From the NCBI RefSeq assembly GCF_000422725.1, contig NZ_KE383910.1, positions 1 through 64,000 on the forward strand: a stretch of 64,000 nt of DNA, in the 5' to 3' direction. This document shows, in pieces, positions 8,070 to 17,064 of the stretch (its first letter is position 1; the number at the start of each line of letters is the position of its first letter). Under the pieces are notes generated by a model that worked only from the letters and a program-made list of their open reading frames with translations, made no database searches and was not told the origin of the DNA. Position numbers and translations under genes: made by a program. This DNA is from Flavobacterium subsaxonicum WB 4.1-42 = DSM 21790. Its GTDB lineage: Bacteria > Bacteroidota > Bacteroidia > Flavobacteriales > Flavobacteriaceae.

Positions 8070-11000
8070 ATGAAAAAAGCATTAATTTTACTATTGCTAT
8101 TGCCTTTTATTGGCTTTTCGCAAACAACACTAGTGCAATGGAAAGGTACCAACGTACAACCTACCGCATCAGTACTTGTAGCCAACATTACATCTGCCAA
8201 TATATCTGGTAACAACGTTAACTTTGCAACCCAAAACTGGGGTAACCCCAATGCATTTCACAGTTCTGCATGGCCTACATCAACTACTCCCGATTATACA
8301 AAATATATTGAGTTTAGAATAAGCGCTAACACTAATTACAATATAAATCTTAGCGCGCTTAACTTTAATTATTTTGTTGACGAGGCAAGTGGCCCAAATA
8401 AATTTGAGGTTAGATATTCTACAAGTTCAGCATTTACTAACAATGGTACTCTTATAACTGGCAGCACAACTACTACTGCAAAACAAGCTATTACAGAAAA
8501 AAGCATTAACCTATCAGGAATAACAGTAAACTCTGGCCAAACACTATATATAAGGCTTTATGCTTACGAAAGAACAAACAGCTGGGATGGCACACTTTTT
8601 AGGCTACAGCATAGCATAGGAGGCTCTGTTGGCCCTTATATTACTGGCCAAGTAGTTTCTTCTACAGGTGTACAGGCTATTGCCGATAACATTACCACTA
8701 CAGAGGCTACAACAGTATCAAACTTTAATATTTTAGGTAACGATACGGCATCTGCCGGTTTAACTATCAACAACAACAGCTTAGCCGTTAGCCAGCCACC
8801 TGCAGGCAAAGGTACTGTTACTGTAAATTCAGACAAAACAATCAATTACAATCCGGGTAGCTTTACAGGTTCAACATCATTTACATATACTATAGCCAGC
8901 ACAACAGGCGGTTATACAGCTACCGGTACAGTTAACGTAACAGTAACCCCTTTTGTTGGCCCTACAGCTAATACAGATACGGTTACTTTAGTGCAAAACT
9001 CGTCTATTGCAATCAGTGTATTAAGTAACGATACTTTTGGTTCAACTATCGTAGTATCATCGCTAACAAAAACCAACCCTACACACGGTACGGTTACAGT
9101 AAACAGCAATAATACTATTACCTATACCCCTACAGTGGGCTACAGTGGCGCCGACTCTTTTACTTACACTGTAAAAGATGCCAACAACAAACAGTCGACC
9201 GCTACAGTAAACATTACTGTAACACCATTTGCAAGCCCTACCGCTAATCCAGATACTGCAAATACAGGTAAAAACATTGCAGTTACTATAGATGCACTTG
9301 CTAACGATATTGCCGGCAGCGGAACTATTAGCACAATTAGCCTTGTAAGCACAACCCATGGTACAAGTACAATTGATAGCTATAAACGAGTTGTTTATAC
9401 TCCAACTAATAACTACATAGGTGCTGCCGTTGTAACGTATACGGTTACAAACAGCAATGGTAAATCTACCAATGGCACTATAAACATTACAGTTGTGCAA
9501 ACTGTGGCACCAACAGCCACTAACGATAGCGCAACTACAGCAAAAAATAATGCAATTACTTTAAATGTATTGTCTAACGATGTTGTGGGTGCCAACGCTA
9601 CCCTAAAATCTATAGAAATTGTTACTGCACCTGCCAATGGCGATGTGGTAATAAATGCCGACAATACTATTACCTACACACCGGTAAATGGTTTTTACGG
9701 CACCAATACTTTTAGCTATAAAATTACCAACAGCTTTAACCTAAGCAGCACTGCCACAGTATCTATTAGTGTGATTAATCAACCTTCGACAGGCGCATTA
9801 TGCGGAACATATACTGTTGGTAACGGTGGTAACTATGCCACTATTACGGCTGCCGTAACCGACTTAAACCTTAAAGGCGTACAGTGCCCGGTAACGTTTT
9901 TACTTACAAATACATTATACTCCAATGCAACTGGAGAGGCTTTCCCTATCCAGATAAACCAGTTTACAGGTACATCGGCTACAAACACAGTAACTTTTAA
10001 ACCGGCTACAGGTAAATTTGTAAGCATAGAAGCTACAGGCGACTACCTAAAAAGTGTATTTAAAATTGTAGGTGGCGATAACATAGTTTTTGATGGAAGT
10101 AATGCTACAGGCGGTACTACCAGAAACCTTACTGTAATACATAAAGACAACCAGGGAGATTCTGAGCGTGCTATATTCTGGATCGCATCTACTACAGCAG
10201 CCGGTGCAGGAGCAACTAACATTACTATTAAGTATACTAACATAAAAATGCTTAATAAAAACAATGCATGGGCATTTTGTGCAGGTATTTACAGCGGTGG
10301 TTCTGATAATATAAATGCAGCTTCTACAGCTGTCGCAAACAACAATAAGCTAACTGTTTTTAGTAACGACTTTACCAATGTTAAACAGGGTGTTTATGTT
10401 AACGGAAACGCTACTACTCCAACTACTAACGTAATTGTACATCAAAACGACCTTGGTGCCGAAAACAACAGCGAAACTATCATACAGCCGGGTTATTTTA
10501 ACAACGTAAACGGCTTTGAGTACACAGAAAACTCTATCTACAACCTTTACAGGGATAGTTCAGGCGGATCGTTACTTGCATCAGGTATATGTGTAGAGGG
10601 TAACTCACAAAATGGATCTATCCTTAAAAACGACATAAAAACACTTACAAAAACTTTAGATGAGGGTAACTATTTTGGAGGAATTGTATTAAACTCAAGT
10701 AATGCAACATCTAATATACTTGTTGCCAATAACTTTATTGCCAATGTATCGGGTTACGGCGCAGGAGATTCTGCCAAAAACGGACACGGTATTGTATTAG
10801 CGCAGGGTGGTGGTTATAAAATATACCATAACACAGTTAATTTAATTACTAACCCCACCAATGGCGGTGCTTCATCAGCATTATATGTTGCCGGAGGCGT
10901 TACAAGCTGCGATGTTAAAAACAACGTATTTGCTAACAATCAGACCGGTACAGGCCTTAGGTGTGCAATAATGATAACTAAGGAAGCAGCAGATATTAAT

Positions 11001-13091
11001 AACGCAAACTTTGTATTTAATTACAATAACTTATCATCATCAAATAAATTTGGTTACATAGGTACTAACTCTACATGGTATAATGATGCTAATGCCGGCT
11101 ACATAACTACGTTTGAAGCATGGAAAACTACTACCAATAAAGAGGCAAATTCTACCAATATCATCCCTGTGTTTGCTACCGCTACAGATTTGCACCTGGA
11201 TACCGCTAACGCACAAAATACAGGCCTTAATAATACAGGTACACCGTTAACCCTTGTTACTAAAGATATAGACGGCCAAAAAAGAAACACTGCAACACCG
11301 GATATGGGTGCAGATGAGTGGGGTGTTTTAACCTTGCCACAACCGGGCTCTAACGACGGTATTTACTGCGATAGCTCTACAACCTACAGCACAACACTTT
11401 GGGCTAACGGCACGCATTGGAGCAATGGCGAACCTACCGCTTATAAAGATGTTATTTTTAATGGCGACTACGTTAAAGCAGGTGGTACATTTAATGCTTG
11501 TTCTATTTATGTGCTTGCAGGTGCCAATGTTAACTTTACAACCAATGCCAATGTAATTGTTCAGCACACGCTAAACATTGCCACCGGTGCTACCTTTGCA
11601 GTAGAAAGCGGCTCTAACCTAATACAGGTAGAAAACGACAAAAATGCAGGTACTGCCGTAATTAAAAGAAACAGCGGCTTTCTTAAAAGGCTGGATTACA
11701 CCATGTGGAGTGCCCCGGTTACAGATGCAAGAACTACCGGCTACCAGTCGCTTGCTACATTCTCTCCGTTTACATCGGCTTCACGTTTTTATCAGTTTAT
11801 TACTGCTAACAACATCTACCAGTCTATTACAGCTATTACCACTACCAAATTTGCTTTAGGTAAAGGTTATCTTATACGCATGCCTAATGCAATTAACGGT
11901 ACACCAAACAACGCGTACTACCAGGGTAATGAGCGCATTAGTTTTGCAGGTGCTTTTCAGGGTACGCCAAATAATGGTAACATTAAAATTGCTTTAGAGT
12001 ATGGCGCTGCTCCAACAGCACGCTACAACGCAATTGGTAACCCATACCCATCGCCAATAAGTATAAAAGACTTCTTAACTCAAAATATAGATGTTATAGA
12101 TGCTACAATGTACTTTTGGAGAAAAACAAACGACTCTGAACAAACAACGTACTCTGTAATAAACCTTACAGGTTATAGTGCAAATCAGGCACCGGGCGGA
12201 ACCAGCGAAGATGGTAACCTGCTTATTAAAGACCCGTATACCATAGATGCCGATAAAGGTGTGCTTAACACAGGCCAGGGCTTTATAGTAGAGGCCAAAG
12301 GAGCTAAAGAGGTAGTGTTTAGAAACAACATGCGTGTAAAAAATAACTCTGAGTATTTCTTTAAAACTGCCCAGGACAGTACAAGCACTGCAGAAAATGT
12401 AGTAACTGAAGGCCGCGTATGGCTTAACGCTACTAACACTCTTGGTGCATTTAGCCAGGCTATTGTAGCTTACAACCCTGCAACTACTCTTGACTATGAT
12501 AATGGTTACGATGGTAAAGCCCTTGCAGCAGGCAATATTAGTTTATATTCTGTATTGCAAACACAAACAGATTCATTACATTTGATAATCCAATCGCGTG
12601 GCAGCTTTACAGTAAACGATACGGTAGCAATGGGTTACACCGCAGCAACAGCCGGACAGTTTGATATTGCCATAGACCATAAAGATGGTGTTTTTAGCAC
12701 AGATCAGGCTATTTATCTTGTAGATACCTTTACCGGATCTATGCGTAACCTTGCCGATGGCAGCTATACCTTTACAACCGAAGCCGGTACCTTTAACAAC
12801 CGCTTTAAAGTTGTGTATGCCCTAAAAGGCGAGCTTGGTACAGATACCCCTGTGGTAGATGCTAAACAACTGGTTGTATACCGCGATGGCAAACAAATAA
12901 ACATAGAAGCACCTGCTACTATTAAAACAGTAACCGTGTTTGATATGCTTGGCAAAAATGTTTACACTAAGAATAACATAGATAATACTACCTTTGCTAC
13001 AGACAGCTTAAACGTAGCACAACAGGTACTTATAATACAAATAACACTGGATAACAACCAGGTTGTTTCAAAGAAAATTATGATGAATTAA
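8070..13091 (+). CDS. Giant secreted T9SS protein with tandem Ig/cadherin-like domains and a right-handed beta-helix region
   Basis: A 1673-residue exported protein. Signal peptide MKKALILLLLLPFIGFSQ; N-terminal beta domain about 20-200; four tandem cadherin/VCBS-like Ig domains starting near 200, 294, 387 and 479, each with an N-D-x-A/T opening, a GTVTVN..TI.Y.P strand and an F.YT..(D/N) strand; then from about 573 a G/N-rich parallel beta-helix region (YTVGNGGNYATITAAV); a second beta-rich part from about 1092; and a C-terminal T9SS sorting domain about 1595-1673 (TVTVFDMLGKNVYTKNN..VVSKKIMMN). Such proteins are surface adhesins or glycan-binding proteins in the family; the ligand is unknown. 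It follows two membrane HTH regulators and is itself followed by an unusual structured repeat. Confidence 0.82.
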   Translation: MKKALILLLLLPFIGFSQTTLVQWKGTNVQPTASVLVANITSANISGNNVNFATQNWGNPNAFHSSAWPTSTTPDYTKYIEFRISANTNYNINLSALNFNYFVDEASGPNKFEVRYSTSSAFTNNGTLITGSTTTTAKQAITEKSINLSGITVNSGQTLYIRLYAYERTNSWDGTLFRLQHSIGGSVGPYITGQVVSSTGVQAIADNITTTEATTVSNFNILGNDTASAGLTINNNSLAVSQPPAGKGTVTVNSDKTINYNPGSFTGSTSFTYTIASTTGGYTATGTVNVTVTPFVGPTANTDTVTLVQNSSIAISVLSNDTFGSTIVVSSLTKTNPTHGTVTVNSNNTITYTPTVGYSGADSFTYTVKDANNKQSTATVNITVTPFASPTANPDTANTGKNIAVTIDALANDIAGSGTISTISLVSTTHGTSTIDSYKRVVYTPTNNYIGAAVVTYTVTNSNGKSTNGTINITVVQTVAPTATNDSATTAKNNAITLNVLSNDVVGANATLKSIEIVTAPANGDVVINADNTITYTPVNGFYGTNTFSYKITNSFNLSSTATVSISVINQPSTGALCGTYTVGNGGNYATITAAVTDLNLKGVQCPVTFLLTNTLYSNATGEAFPIQINQFTGTSATNTVTFKPATGKFVSIEATGDYLKSVFKIVGGDNIVFDGSNATGGTTRNLTVIHKDNQGDSERAIFWIASTTAAGAGATNITIKYTNIKMLNKNNAWAFCAGIYSGGSDNINAASTAVANNNKLTVFSNDFTNVKQGVYVNGNATTPTTNVIVHQNDLGAENNSETIIQPGYFNNVNGFEYTENSIYNLYRDSSGGSLLASGICVEGNSQNGSILKNDIKTLTKTLDEGNYFGGIVLNSSNATSNILVANNFIANVSGYGAGDSAKNGHGIVLAQGGGYKIYHNTVNLITNPTNGGASSALYVAGGVTSCDVKNNVFANNQTGTGLRCAIMITKEAADINNANFVFNYNNLSSSNKFGYIGTNSTWYNDANAGYITTFEAWKTTTNKEANSTNIIPVFATATDLHLDTANAQNTGLNNTGTPLTLVTKDIDGQKRNTATPDMGADEWGVLTLPQPGSNDGIYCDSSTTYSTTLWANGTHWSNGEPTAYKDVIFNGDYVKAGGTFNACSIYVLAGANVNFTTNANVIVQHTLNIATGATFAVESGSNLIQVENDKNAGTAVIKRNSGFLKRLDYTMWSAPVTDARTTGYQSLATFSPFTSASRFYQFITANNIYQSITAITTTKFALGKGYLIRMPNAINGTPNNAYYQGNERISFAGAFQGTPNNGNIKIALEYGAAPTARYNAIGNPYPSPISIKDFLTQNIDVIDATMYFWRKTNDSEQTTYSVINLTGYSANQAPGGTSEDGNLLIKDPYTIDADKGVLNTGQGFIVEAKGAKEVVFRNNMRVKNNSEYFFKTAQDSTSTAENVVTEGRVWLNATNTLGAFSQAIVAYNPATTLDYDNGYDGKALAAGNISLYSVLQTQTDSLHLIIQSRGSFTVNDTVAMGYTAATAGQFDIAIDHKDGVFSTDQAIYLVDTFTGSMRNLADGSYTFTTEAGTFNNRFKVVYALKGELGTDTPVVDAKQLVVYRDGKQINIEAPATIKTVTVFDMLGKNVYTKNNIDNTTFATDSLNVAQQVLIIQITLDNNQVVSKKIMMN

Positions 13092-13156
13092 TATAGTCAT
13101 AATGTTTTAGTAATTTTTTAGTTGGATGTAGCTCCGGGACGTAGTAAACCCCGGGG
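13077..13156 (+). repeat. Structured intergenic repeat, copy 1 of 3
   Basis: Two hairpins joined by a conserved linker. The first (ATTATGA/TCATAAT, 13077-13083 and 13097-13103) begins inside the last codons of the upstream gene. The linker GTTTTAGTAATTTTTTAG.. is followed by GTTGGATGTA and a GC hairpin (CTCCGGG with CCCGGGG, one G-U pair, 11-nt loop) ending at 13156. The core from 13099 is repeated at 13260 and 13417. Confidence 0.75.
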
Positions 13157-13242
13157 CAAACTAAAAGCTTAAATTGCTATACTAATAAAACTGCCAATTG
13201 CGTTACTGTACCATAACAGCCTTACGCAGGCACACAGCAACT

Positions 13243-13317
13243 TTATAATGTTATGCATTATAATGTTTTAGTAATTTTTTAGTTGGATGTAGCCCCGGGA
13301 CGTAGTAAACCCCGGGG
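13243..13317 (+). repeat. Structured intergenic repeat, copy 2 of 3
   Basis: First hairpin: perfect 8-bp arms TTATAATG/CATTATAA with loop TTATG (13243-13263). It is followed by the same linker as copy 1 and a perfect 7-bp GC hairpin CCCCGGG/CCCGGGG (13293-13317). About 160 bp downstream of copy 1. The flanking spacer shares further short blocks (AAACTAAAA after the hairpin, ATAACAGC before it), so the true unit is close to 160 bp. Confidence 0.8.
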
Positions 13318-13399
13318 TAAACTAAAAATTATTTCTTAAATAAAAAAACAACATAGCCGGTCCTGCTACAGAATCTATAACAGCAAGGCTCACAATATA

Positions 13400-13476
13400 T
13401 TATAGCGTTATGCGCTATAATGTTTTAGTAATTTTTTAGTTGGATGTATTGCCTCGGGACGTAGTAAACCCCGGGG
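13400..13476 (+). repeat. Structured intergenic repeat, copy 3 of 3
   Basis: First hairpin: arms TTATAGCG/CGCTATAA, again 8 bp with loop TTATG (13400-13420). Compared with copy 2, two base pairs changed on both sides, so pairing is kept. The linker and the GC hairpin (CCTCGGG with CCCGGGG, one G-U pair) are retained. This copy has two extra bases before the GC hairpin. Confidence 0.8.
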
Positions 13477-13482
13477 TTTTTT
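13452..13482 (+). terminator. Rho-independent terminator formed by the last repeat copy
   Basis: Only in copy 3 is the GC hairpin followed by a run of six T residues (13477-13482), so this copy can end transcription of the giant T9SS gene; copies 1 and 2 are followed by A-rich sequence. Confidence 0.65.
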
Positions 13483-13635
13483 ATTTGTAATCGTTTCGTA
13501 AACAGCTTATAATAAACACAATAACCACTACCCTGTGTTCTTCCATTTTAGATGGTTGTCGTTCCTGACTTTGTGATTAATCAATCCCCATTGCTTTGTG
13601 GTTAAAAGCTAATGACTGGCATTAATACTGTGTAT

Positions 13636-14787
13636 TTACTTCGAAACCACCACGCTTACCGCATTACCGCCAAAGCCAACCGCATTTACCAGTATCTTTT
13701 TAAGGGGCCTGCCCTCCTGTTGCGGCATAAACGGCGAAGGTATAAAATGGTTGTGTTGCAGCATCATAACAGCAAACTCCAGGCTCAGCAGCCCTGATGC
13801 GCCAAAGGTATGGCCTATCTTCCATTTGTTGGTGGTAAGCAGCGGCAGGTTAGTGCCAAACACCTGTTGCACAGCAGCATATTCAGATGTATCGCCTTTA
13901 ACCGTTCCCGGGGCATGCATGACTACAGCGTCGATATCATTGGGGTCTATACCCTCTAACGCCATACGCATCGATTTTTGCATGCAATCTGCTTCCGCAG
14001 AAATAGATACGCTGTGTTTCAGCACCTCGGTAGCATAGCCGATACCTTCTACATAGGCCAGTGCATCAGGAACATACCCCAGCTCTAAACACGCCATACC
14101 CGCCCCTTCGCCCAACACCATGCTGCTTTGTGTCTTATCCAAATCTAAAGCGCGGCACGGATAGGCATCGGTACTGTTAGAATATATTTTCATGGCCTGC
14201 ATCTGGGCAATGGTAAACGGCGTTAAAGGCGCCTCGCTGCCCCCTACAAGAAACTTAGTAGCCATACCGGCACGTAGCCATGCCACACCGTTTAAAAGCG
14301 CGTGCAGGGCCGTAGAACACGTAATGGAGTGCGATATATCGGGGCCGTTGCTCTTTAAGTCCTGCGCCACCCACGATGAGATATTGCCAAGCGTAGTAGC
14401 GGGCGATGCCTGCACAGCGGTCTTGCCGGTCTGTAAAAATTCTTCGAAGTGGTTCTCAAACAGCTCAGTAGCTCCGCGCGATGAACCAATGTTTACGCCA
14501 AAAATGTCATCTGTGCCCCAGCCCGATCGCTGCACTGCCTGCCGCGAAGCCAGCATGGCATATAAAACCGACTTATCCAGGCTTTTATAATTGGGATTTG
14601 AGTTTTTAAGTACCTCAACCTCTTGCACTAACGCACCGGAAAGCGCTGCTGTAGGCACGTTTTTACCGCCTACAACATTGCTTTTTATAAGCGAATCGGT
14701 ATCGAGGTACTGCTGCCAAACCCCCTCAGGATCAACACCTAAAGGAGAAAAAGAAGCTATAGCCGTAATGGAAACAGGTGTTACCAA
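13636..14787 (-). CDS. Beta-ketoacyl-ACP synthase family protein next to the biotin genes
   Basis: A 383-residue thiolase-fold condensing enzyme. The Cys-His-His catalytic triad is visible: C157 (SITCSTALHA), H291 (MHAPGTVKGD) and H326 (KWKIGHTFGASG). Condensing enzymes extend acyl-ACP chains with malonyl-ACP. The neighbours on the same strand are bioA and bioD, and bioF is close by. An early step of biotin synthesis needs a pimeloyl thioester made by fatty-acid enzymes, so this ketosynthase may serve that step; a role in another lipid or flexirubin-like pathway is the alternative. No ATG lies near the family start: translation appears to begin at TTG 14787, 17 bases after a -7 box, with its own promoter separate from bioA. 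Confidence 0.75.
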   Translation of the reverse strand: MVTPVSITAIASFSPLGVDPEGVWQQYLDTDSLIKSNVVGGKNVPTAALSGALVQEVEVLKNSNPNYKSLDKSVLYAMLASRQAVQRSGWGTDDIFGVNIGSSRGATELFENHFEEFLQTGKTAVQASPATTLGNISSWVAQDLKSNGPDISHSITCSTALHALLNGVAWLRAGMATKFLVGGSEAPLTPFTIAQMQAMKIYSNSTDAYPCRALDLDKTQSSMVLGEGAGMACLELGYVPDALAYVEGIGYATEVLKHSVSISAEADCMQKSMRMALEGIDPNDIDAVVMHAPGTVKGDTSEYAAVQQVFGTNLPLLTTNKWKIGHTFGASGLLSLEFAVMMLQHNHFIPSPFMPQQEGRPLKKILVNAVGFGGNAVSVVVSK

Positions 14788-14804
14788 AGTATGTTTATTT
14801 TCTG

Positions 14805-14812
14805 CAAAAATA
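14805..14812 (-). promoter_or_regulatory. -7 box (TATTTTTG) for the ketosynthase gene
   Basis: Read on the minus strand, TATTTTTG matches TAnnTTTG. It would give a leader of only about 10 nt before the TTG start at 14787. Confidence 0.45.
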
Positions 14813-14854
14813 CGTCAAACATAAAACAATGTTATGTTACTGTATTAGTGGCTG

Positions 14855-16162
14855 TTAGTTAATAGTATCTATGGCTTCTTCTATGGTTTTATAGATGGTT
14901 GCCAACAAATCATCCGTAATTATATAGGGCGGCAGTACATACACAATGTTACCTACCGGCCTCATTATTACACCTTTACTTATAAAGAAATCGTAAAGTT
15001 TGTTTCTAAAGTCGCCGTAATAATCTTCGTTGCCTTCACGCACAATTTCCAATGCCAGTATAACGCCCAATACCCTGACAGTCTTAACCTTAGGATGATT
15101 TTCTATCACCGCCTTAAACGCTAAGTGCCTGCTGTTTACGCGCTGTATGTTGGCCTGCATGCTATCAGTCAGCAACAGGTCCAGGCTTGCCAGTGCCGCC
15201 GCACAGCCGGTTGGGTTGGCCGTAAACGTATGCCCGTGAAACAGTGCTTTATTAACATCGGTATCATAAAAGCCATCAAATATTTGCTGGGTAAAAGTGG
15301 TAATAGCCATAGGTATGGTACCACCGGTAAGTGCCTTACTAAGACACATCATATCAGGCTGTTGACTAAGATAATCGCAGGCAAAGTTTTTGCCTGTTTT
15401 ACCAAAACCCGTCATTACCTCGTCGGCTATGGTAAATACGCCGTGCTGTTTGCAGATAGCTATCAGGTTATCAAGGGTTTCCGGCTCGTACATAACCATT
15501 CCGGCAGCTCCCTGAACAAGGGGTTCAAAAATAAAGGCGGCATACGCGCCTGTTGCAACCAACTCCTGTAAAGCATCATAACTATCTTGTTCTCTGCACT
15601 TTACGGGTACAGGAATACGCTGCACATCTATCAGCGACCCACGAAATGCCTCGGTAAAGAACGAGATACCGCTGGCTGCCATGGCCGCAAAGGTATCGCC
15701 ATGAAAGCCATTTTCAAAGGCTATTATCTTTGTGCGCTTCTCGCCCTTGTTGTAAAAGTATTGTAATGAGGCCTTTATAGCAATTTCTACCGCGGTGGAC
15801 CCGTTATCTGAAAAGAACAGTTTACGCTGATTATCAGGCAGTATAGCCATAAGGCGTTGTGCCAGCTGCACGGCAGGTTGGTGTGTAAAGCCGCCAAACA
15901 GCACATGTTCCAGCGTTGTAAGCTGCTTATAGATGGAGTCGGCAATGTGTTTGTTGCTGTGCCCGAAGGGGTTAACCCACCACGAGGCTATGGCATCTAT
16001 ATACTGTTTGCCATCTTCATCCCATAAAAGGGCGCCTTCGCCACGGGTAATGGCAATAGGCGTTGCAGCCGTTTTGTGCTGTGTGTAAGGGTGCCAAAGG
16101 TACTGATTATCAATAGCTACCGTACCTGTTCCTTTTTTATTATTATCGTTTAAATCTTTCAA
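14855..16162 (-). CDS. bioA: Adenosylmethionine-8-amino-7-oxononanoate aminotransferase
   Basis: A 435-residue class III aminotransferase that converts KAPA to DAPA using SAM as amino donor, the penultimate precursor step of biotin. Family signatures: YLWHPYTQ near the N-terminus, WWVNPFGHSN, DNGSTAVEIAIK, the metal/PLP aspartate in ADEVMTGFG (D247), and the PLP lysine K276 in MCLSKALTGG. It follows bioD with a 2-bp gap, so the pair is one operon. The only start compatible with the frame is TTG at 16162, since a stop lies just upstream and the next ATG is inside the fold. The KLNDLKN end of BioD and the KDLNDNN start of BioA come from similar DNA on both sides of the junction. Confidence 0.93.
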   Translation of the reverse strand: MKDLNDNNKKGTGTVAIDNQYLWHPYTQHKTAATPIAITRGEGALLWDEDGKQYIDAIASWWVNPFGHSNKHIADSIYKQLTTLEHVLFGGFTHQPAVQLAQRLMAILPDNQRKLFFSDNGSTAVEIAIKASLQYFYNKGEKRTKIIAFENGFHGDTFAAMAASGISFFTEAFRGSLIDVQRIPVPVKCREQDSYDALQELVATGAYAAFIFEPLVQGAAGMVMYEPETLDNLIAICKQHGVFTIADEVMTGFGKTGKNFACDYLSQQPDMMCLSKALTGGTIPMAITTFTQQIFDGFYDTDVNKALFHGHTFTANPTGCAAALASLDLLLTDSMQANIQRVNSRHLAFKAVIENHPKVKTVRVLGVILALEIVREGNEDYYGDFRNKLYDFFISKGVIMRPVGNIVYVLPPYIITDDLLATIYKTIEEAIDTIN

Positions 16163-16164
16163 CT

Positions 16165-16800
16165 TTAATTTTTTAAATCATTCAATTTCAACAAATTATC
16201 CCTAAAATTATCGGCATAATCGGCAATAACGTTAGCATCAAAATAAGGCTCGTTTTCAATATGGCCAATCAGGGTTAACCCCGTCTTGCTCAATATGATA
16301 TCTTCTGATGAAGGCAGTGCATCGCCATTAAAAACAATACCGGCAATAGCAATGTTTCGTTGCTGTAACGCATTAATTGTCAGTAGCGTATGATTAATAC
16401 TCCCCAAATAATGGCGCGACACCACTATTACTTTATAGTCGGGTTTAATAAGGTCAATAATAGTGTCTTCCGCGTTAAGCGGCACAAAAATGCCCCCCGC
16501 CCCTTCTATAACCAAATGGTCGTTAGTTATCTCTGGTTCAGATATTTGACTAACATCTATAGTAATCCCATCCAACTCTGCCGCCAGGTGAGGGCTTGCC
16601 GGGGTGTTTAGTGCGTAGCTGTTGGGGTGTATAACCGTCTTATCATTACTAAGGTACTTCTTAATCTTATGGCTGTCAGAATCTTGCAGGTCTCCGGCCT
16701 GTATGGGTTTCCAGTAATCGGCCTCCAGGGCCTGGGTTACAATGGCCGCCGCAATGGTCTTGCCCACATCGGTACCAATGCCTGTTATAAATAATTTCAT
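16165..16800 (-). CDS. bioD: Dethiobiotin synthetase
   Basis: A 211-residue P-loop enzyme that closes the ureido ring of dethiobiotin from DAPA, CO2 and ATP. Seen in the sequence: the N-terminal nucleotide loop GTDVGKT, the substrate-binding segment YWKPIQAGD, and the second signature VIEGAGGIFVPLN. The length is normal for BioD. It is the first gene of a bioD-bioA operon and lies head to head with the AI-2E family gene across 264 bp. Together with bioA and bioF the window carries all but the first (BioC/H/W/I) and last (BioB) steps of biotin synthesis. Confidence 0.92.
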   Translation of the reverse strand: MKLFITGIGTDVGKTIAAAIVTQALEADYWKPIQAGDLQDSDSHKIKKYLSNDKTVIHPNSYALNTPASPHLAAELDGITIDVSQISEPEITNDHLVIEGAGGIFVPLNAEDTIIDLIKPDYKVIVVSRHYLGSINHTLLTINALQQRNIAIAGIVFNGDALPSSEDIILSKTGLTLIGHIENEPYFDANVIADYADNFRDNLLKLNDLKN

Positions 16801-16905
16801 GTAGTATTTTTATTATATATTCTGACCCAAAAAGGCTTAATATTTCACTTTCGGACTTTGAGTTAGCGTTATTTTGCAACACGCCCGCAATTGTAAAGCG
16901 AGCTC

Positions 16906-16913
16906 CAAAAATA
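16906..16913 (-). promoter_or_regulatory. Possible -7 box (TATTTTTG) for bioD-bioA
   Basis: On the minus strand TATTTTTG fits the consensus and would give a leader of about 100 nt. No BirA-type operator is recognisable in the 264-bp divergent region. Confidence 0.4.
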
Positions 16914-17019
16914 CAAAATAGTTACCTGCCATTTTTTAAAGAAAGTATGCCTGCATAGTTTTATAAAAGCATACAGGTAATTTTAATATAATATTACCAC
17001 TTAAGGATATTAGAATTAC

Positions 17020-17027
17020 TAATTTTG
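17020..17027 (+). promoter_or_regulatory. -7 box (TAATTTTG) for the AI-2E family gene
   Basis: TAATTTTG matches TAnnTTTG and lies 37 bases before the ATG at 17065. Confidence 0.5.
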
Positions 17028-17064
17028 AGTAGAAGCATTTAAAATTTAACACGTTTTTACTGAT

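Noticed and set aside
13157..13399. Three-copy repeat as a CRISPR array or integron attC array
   Set aside because: There are only three units with long, non-uniform spacers, no cas or integrase gene, no spacer ORFs, and the conserved part is a two-hairpin element rather than a short direct repeat.
16676..16882. Minus-strand 68-codon frame overlapping the bioD start
   Set aside because: It lies over the bioD start and promoter region in another frame and shows no family.
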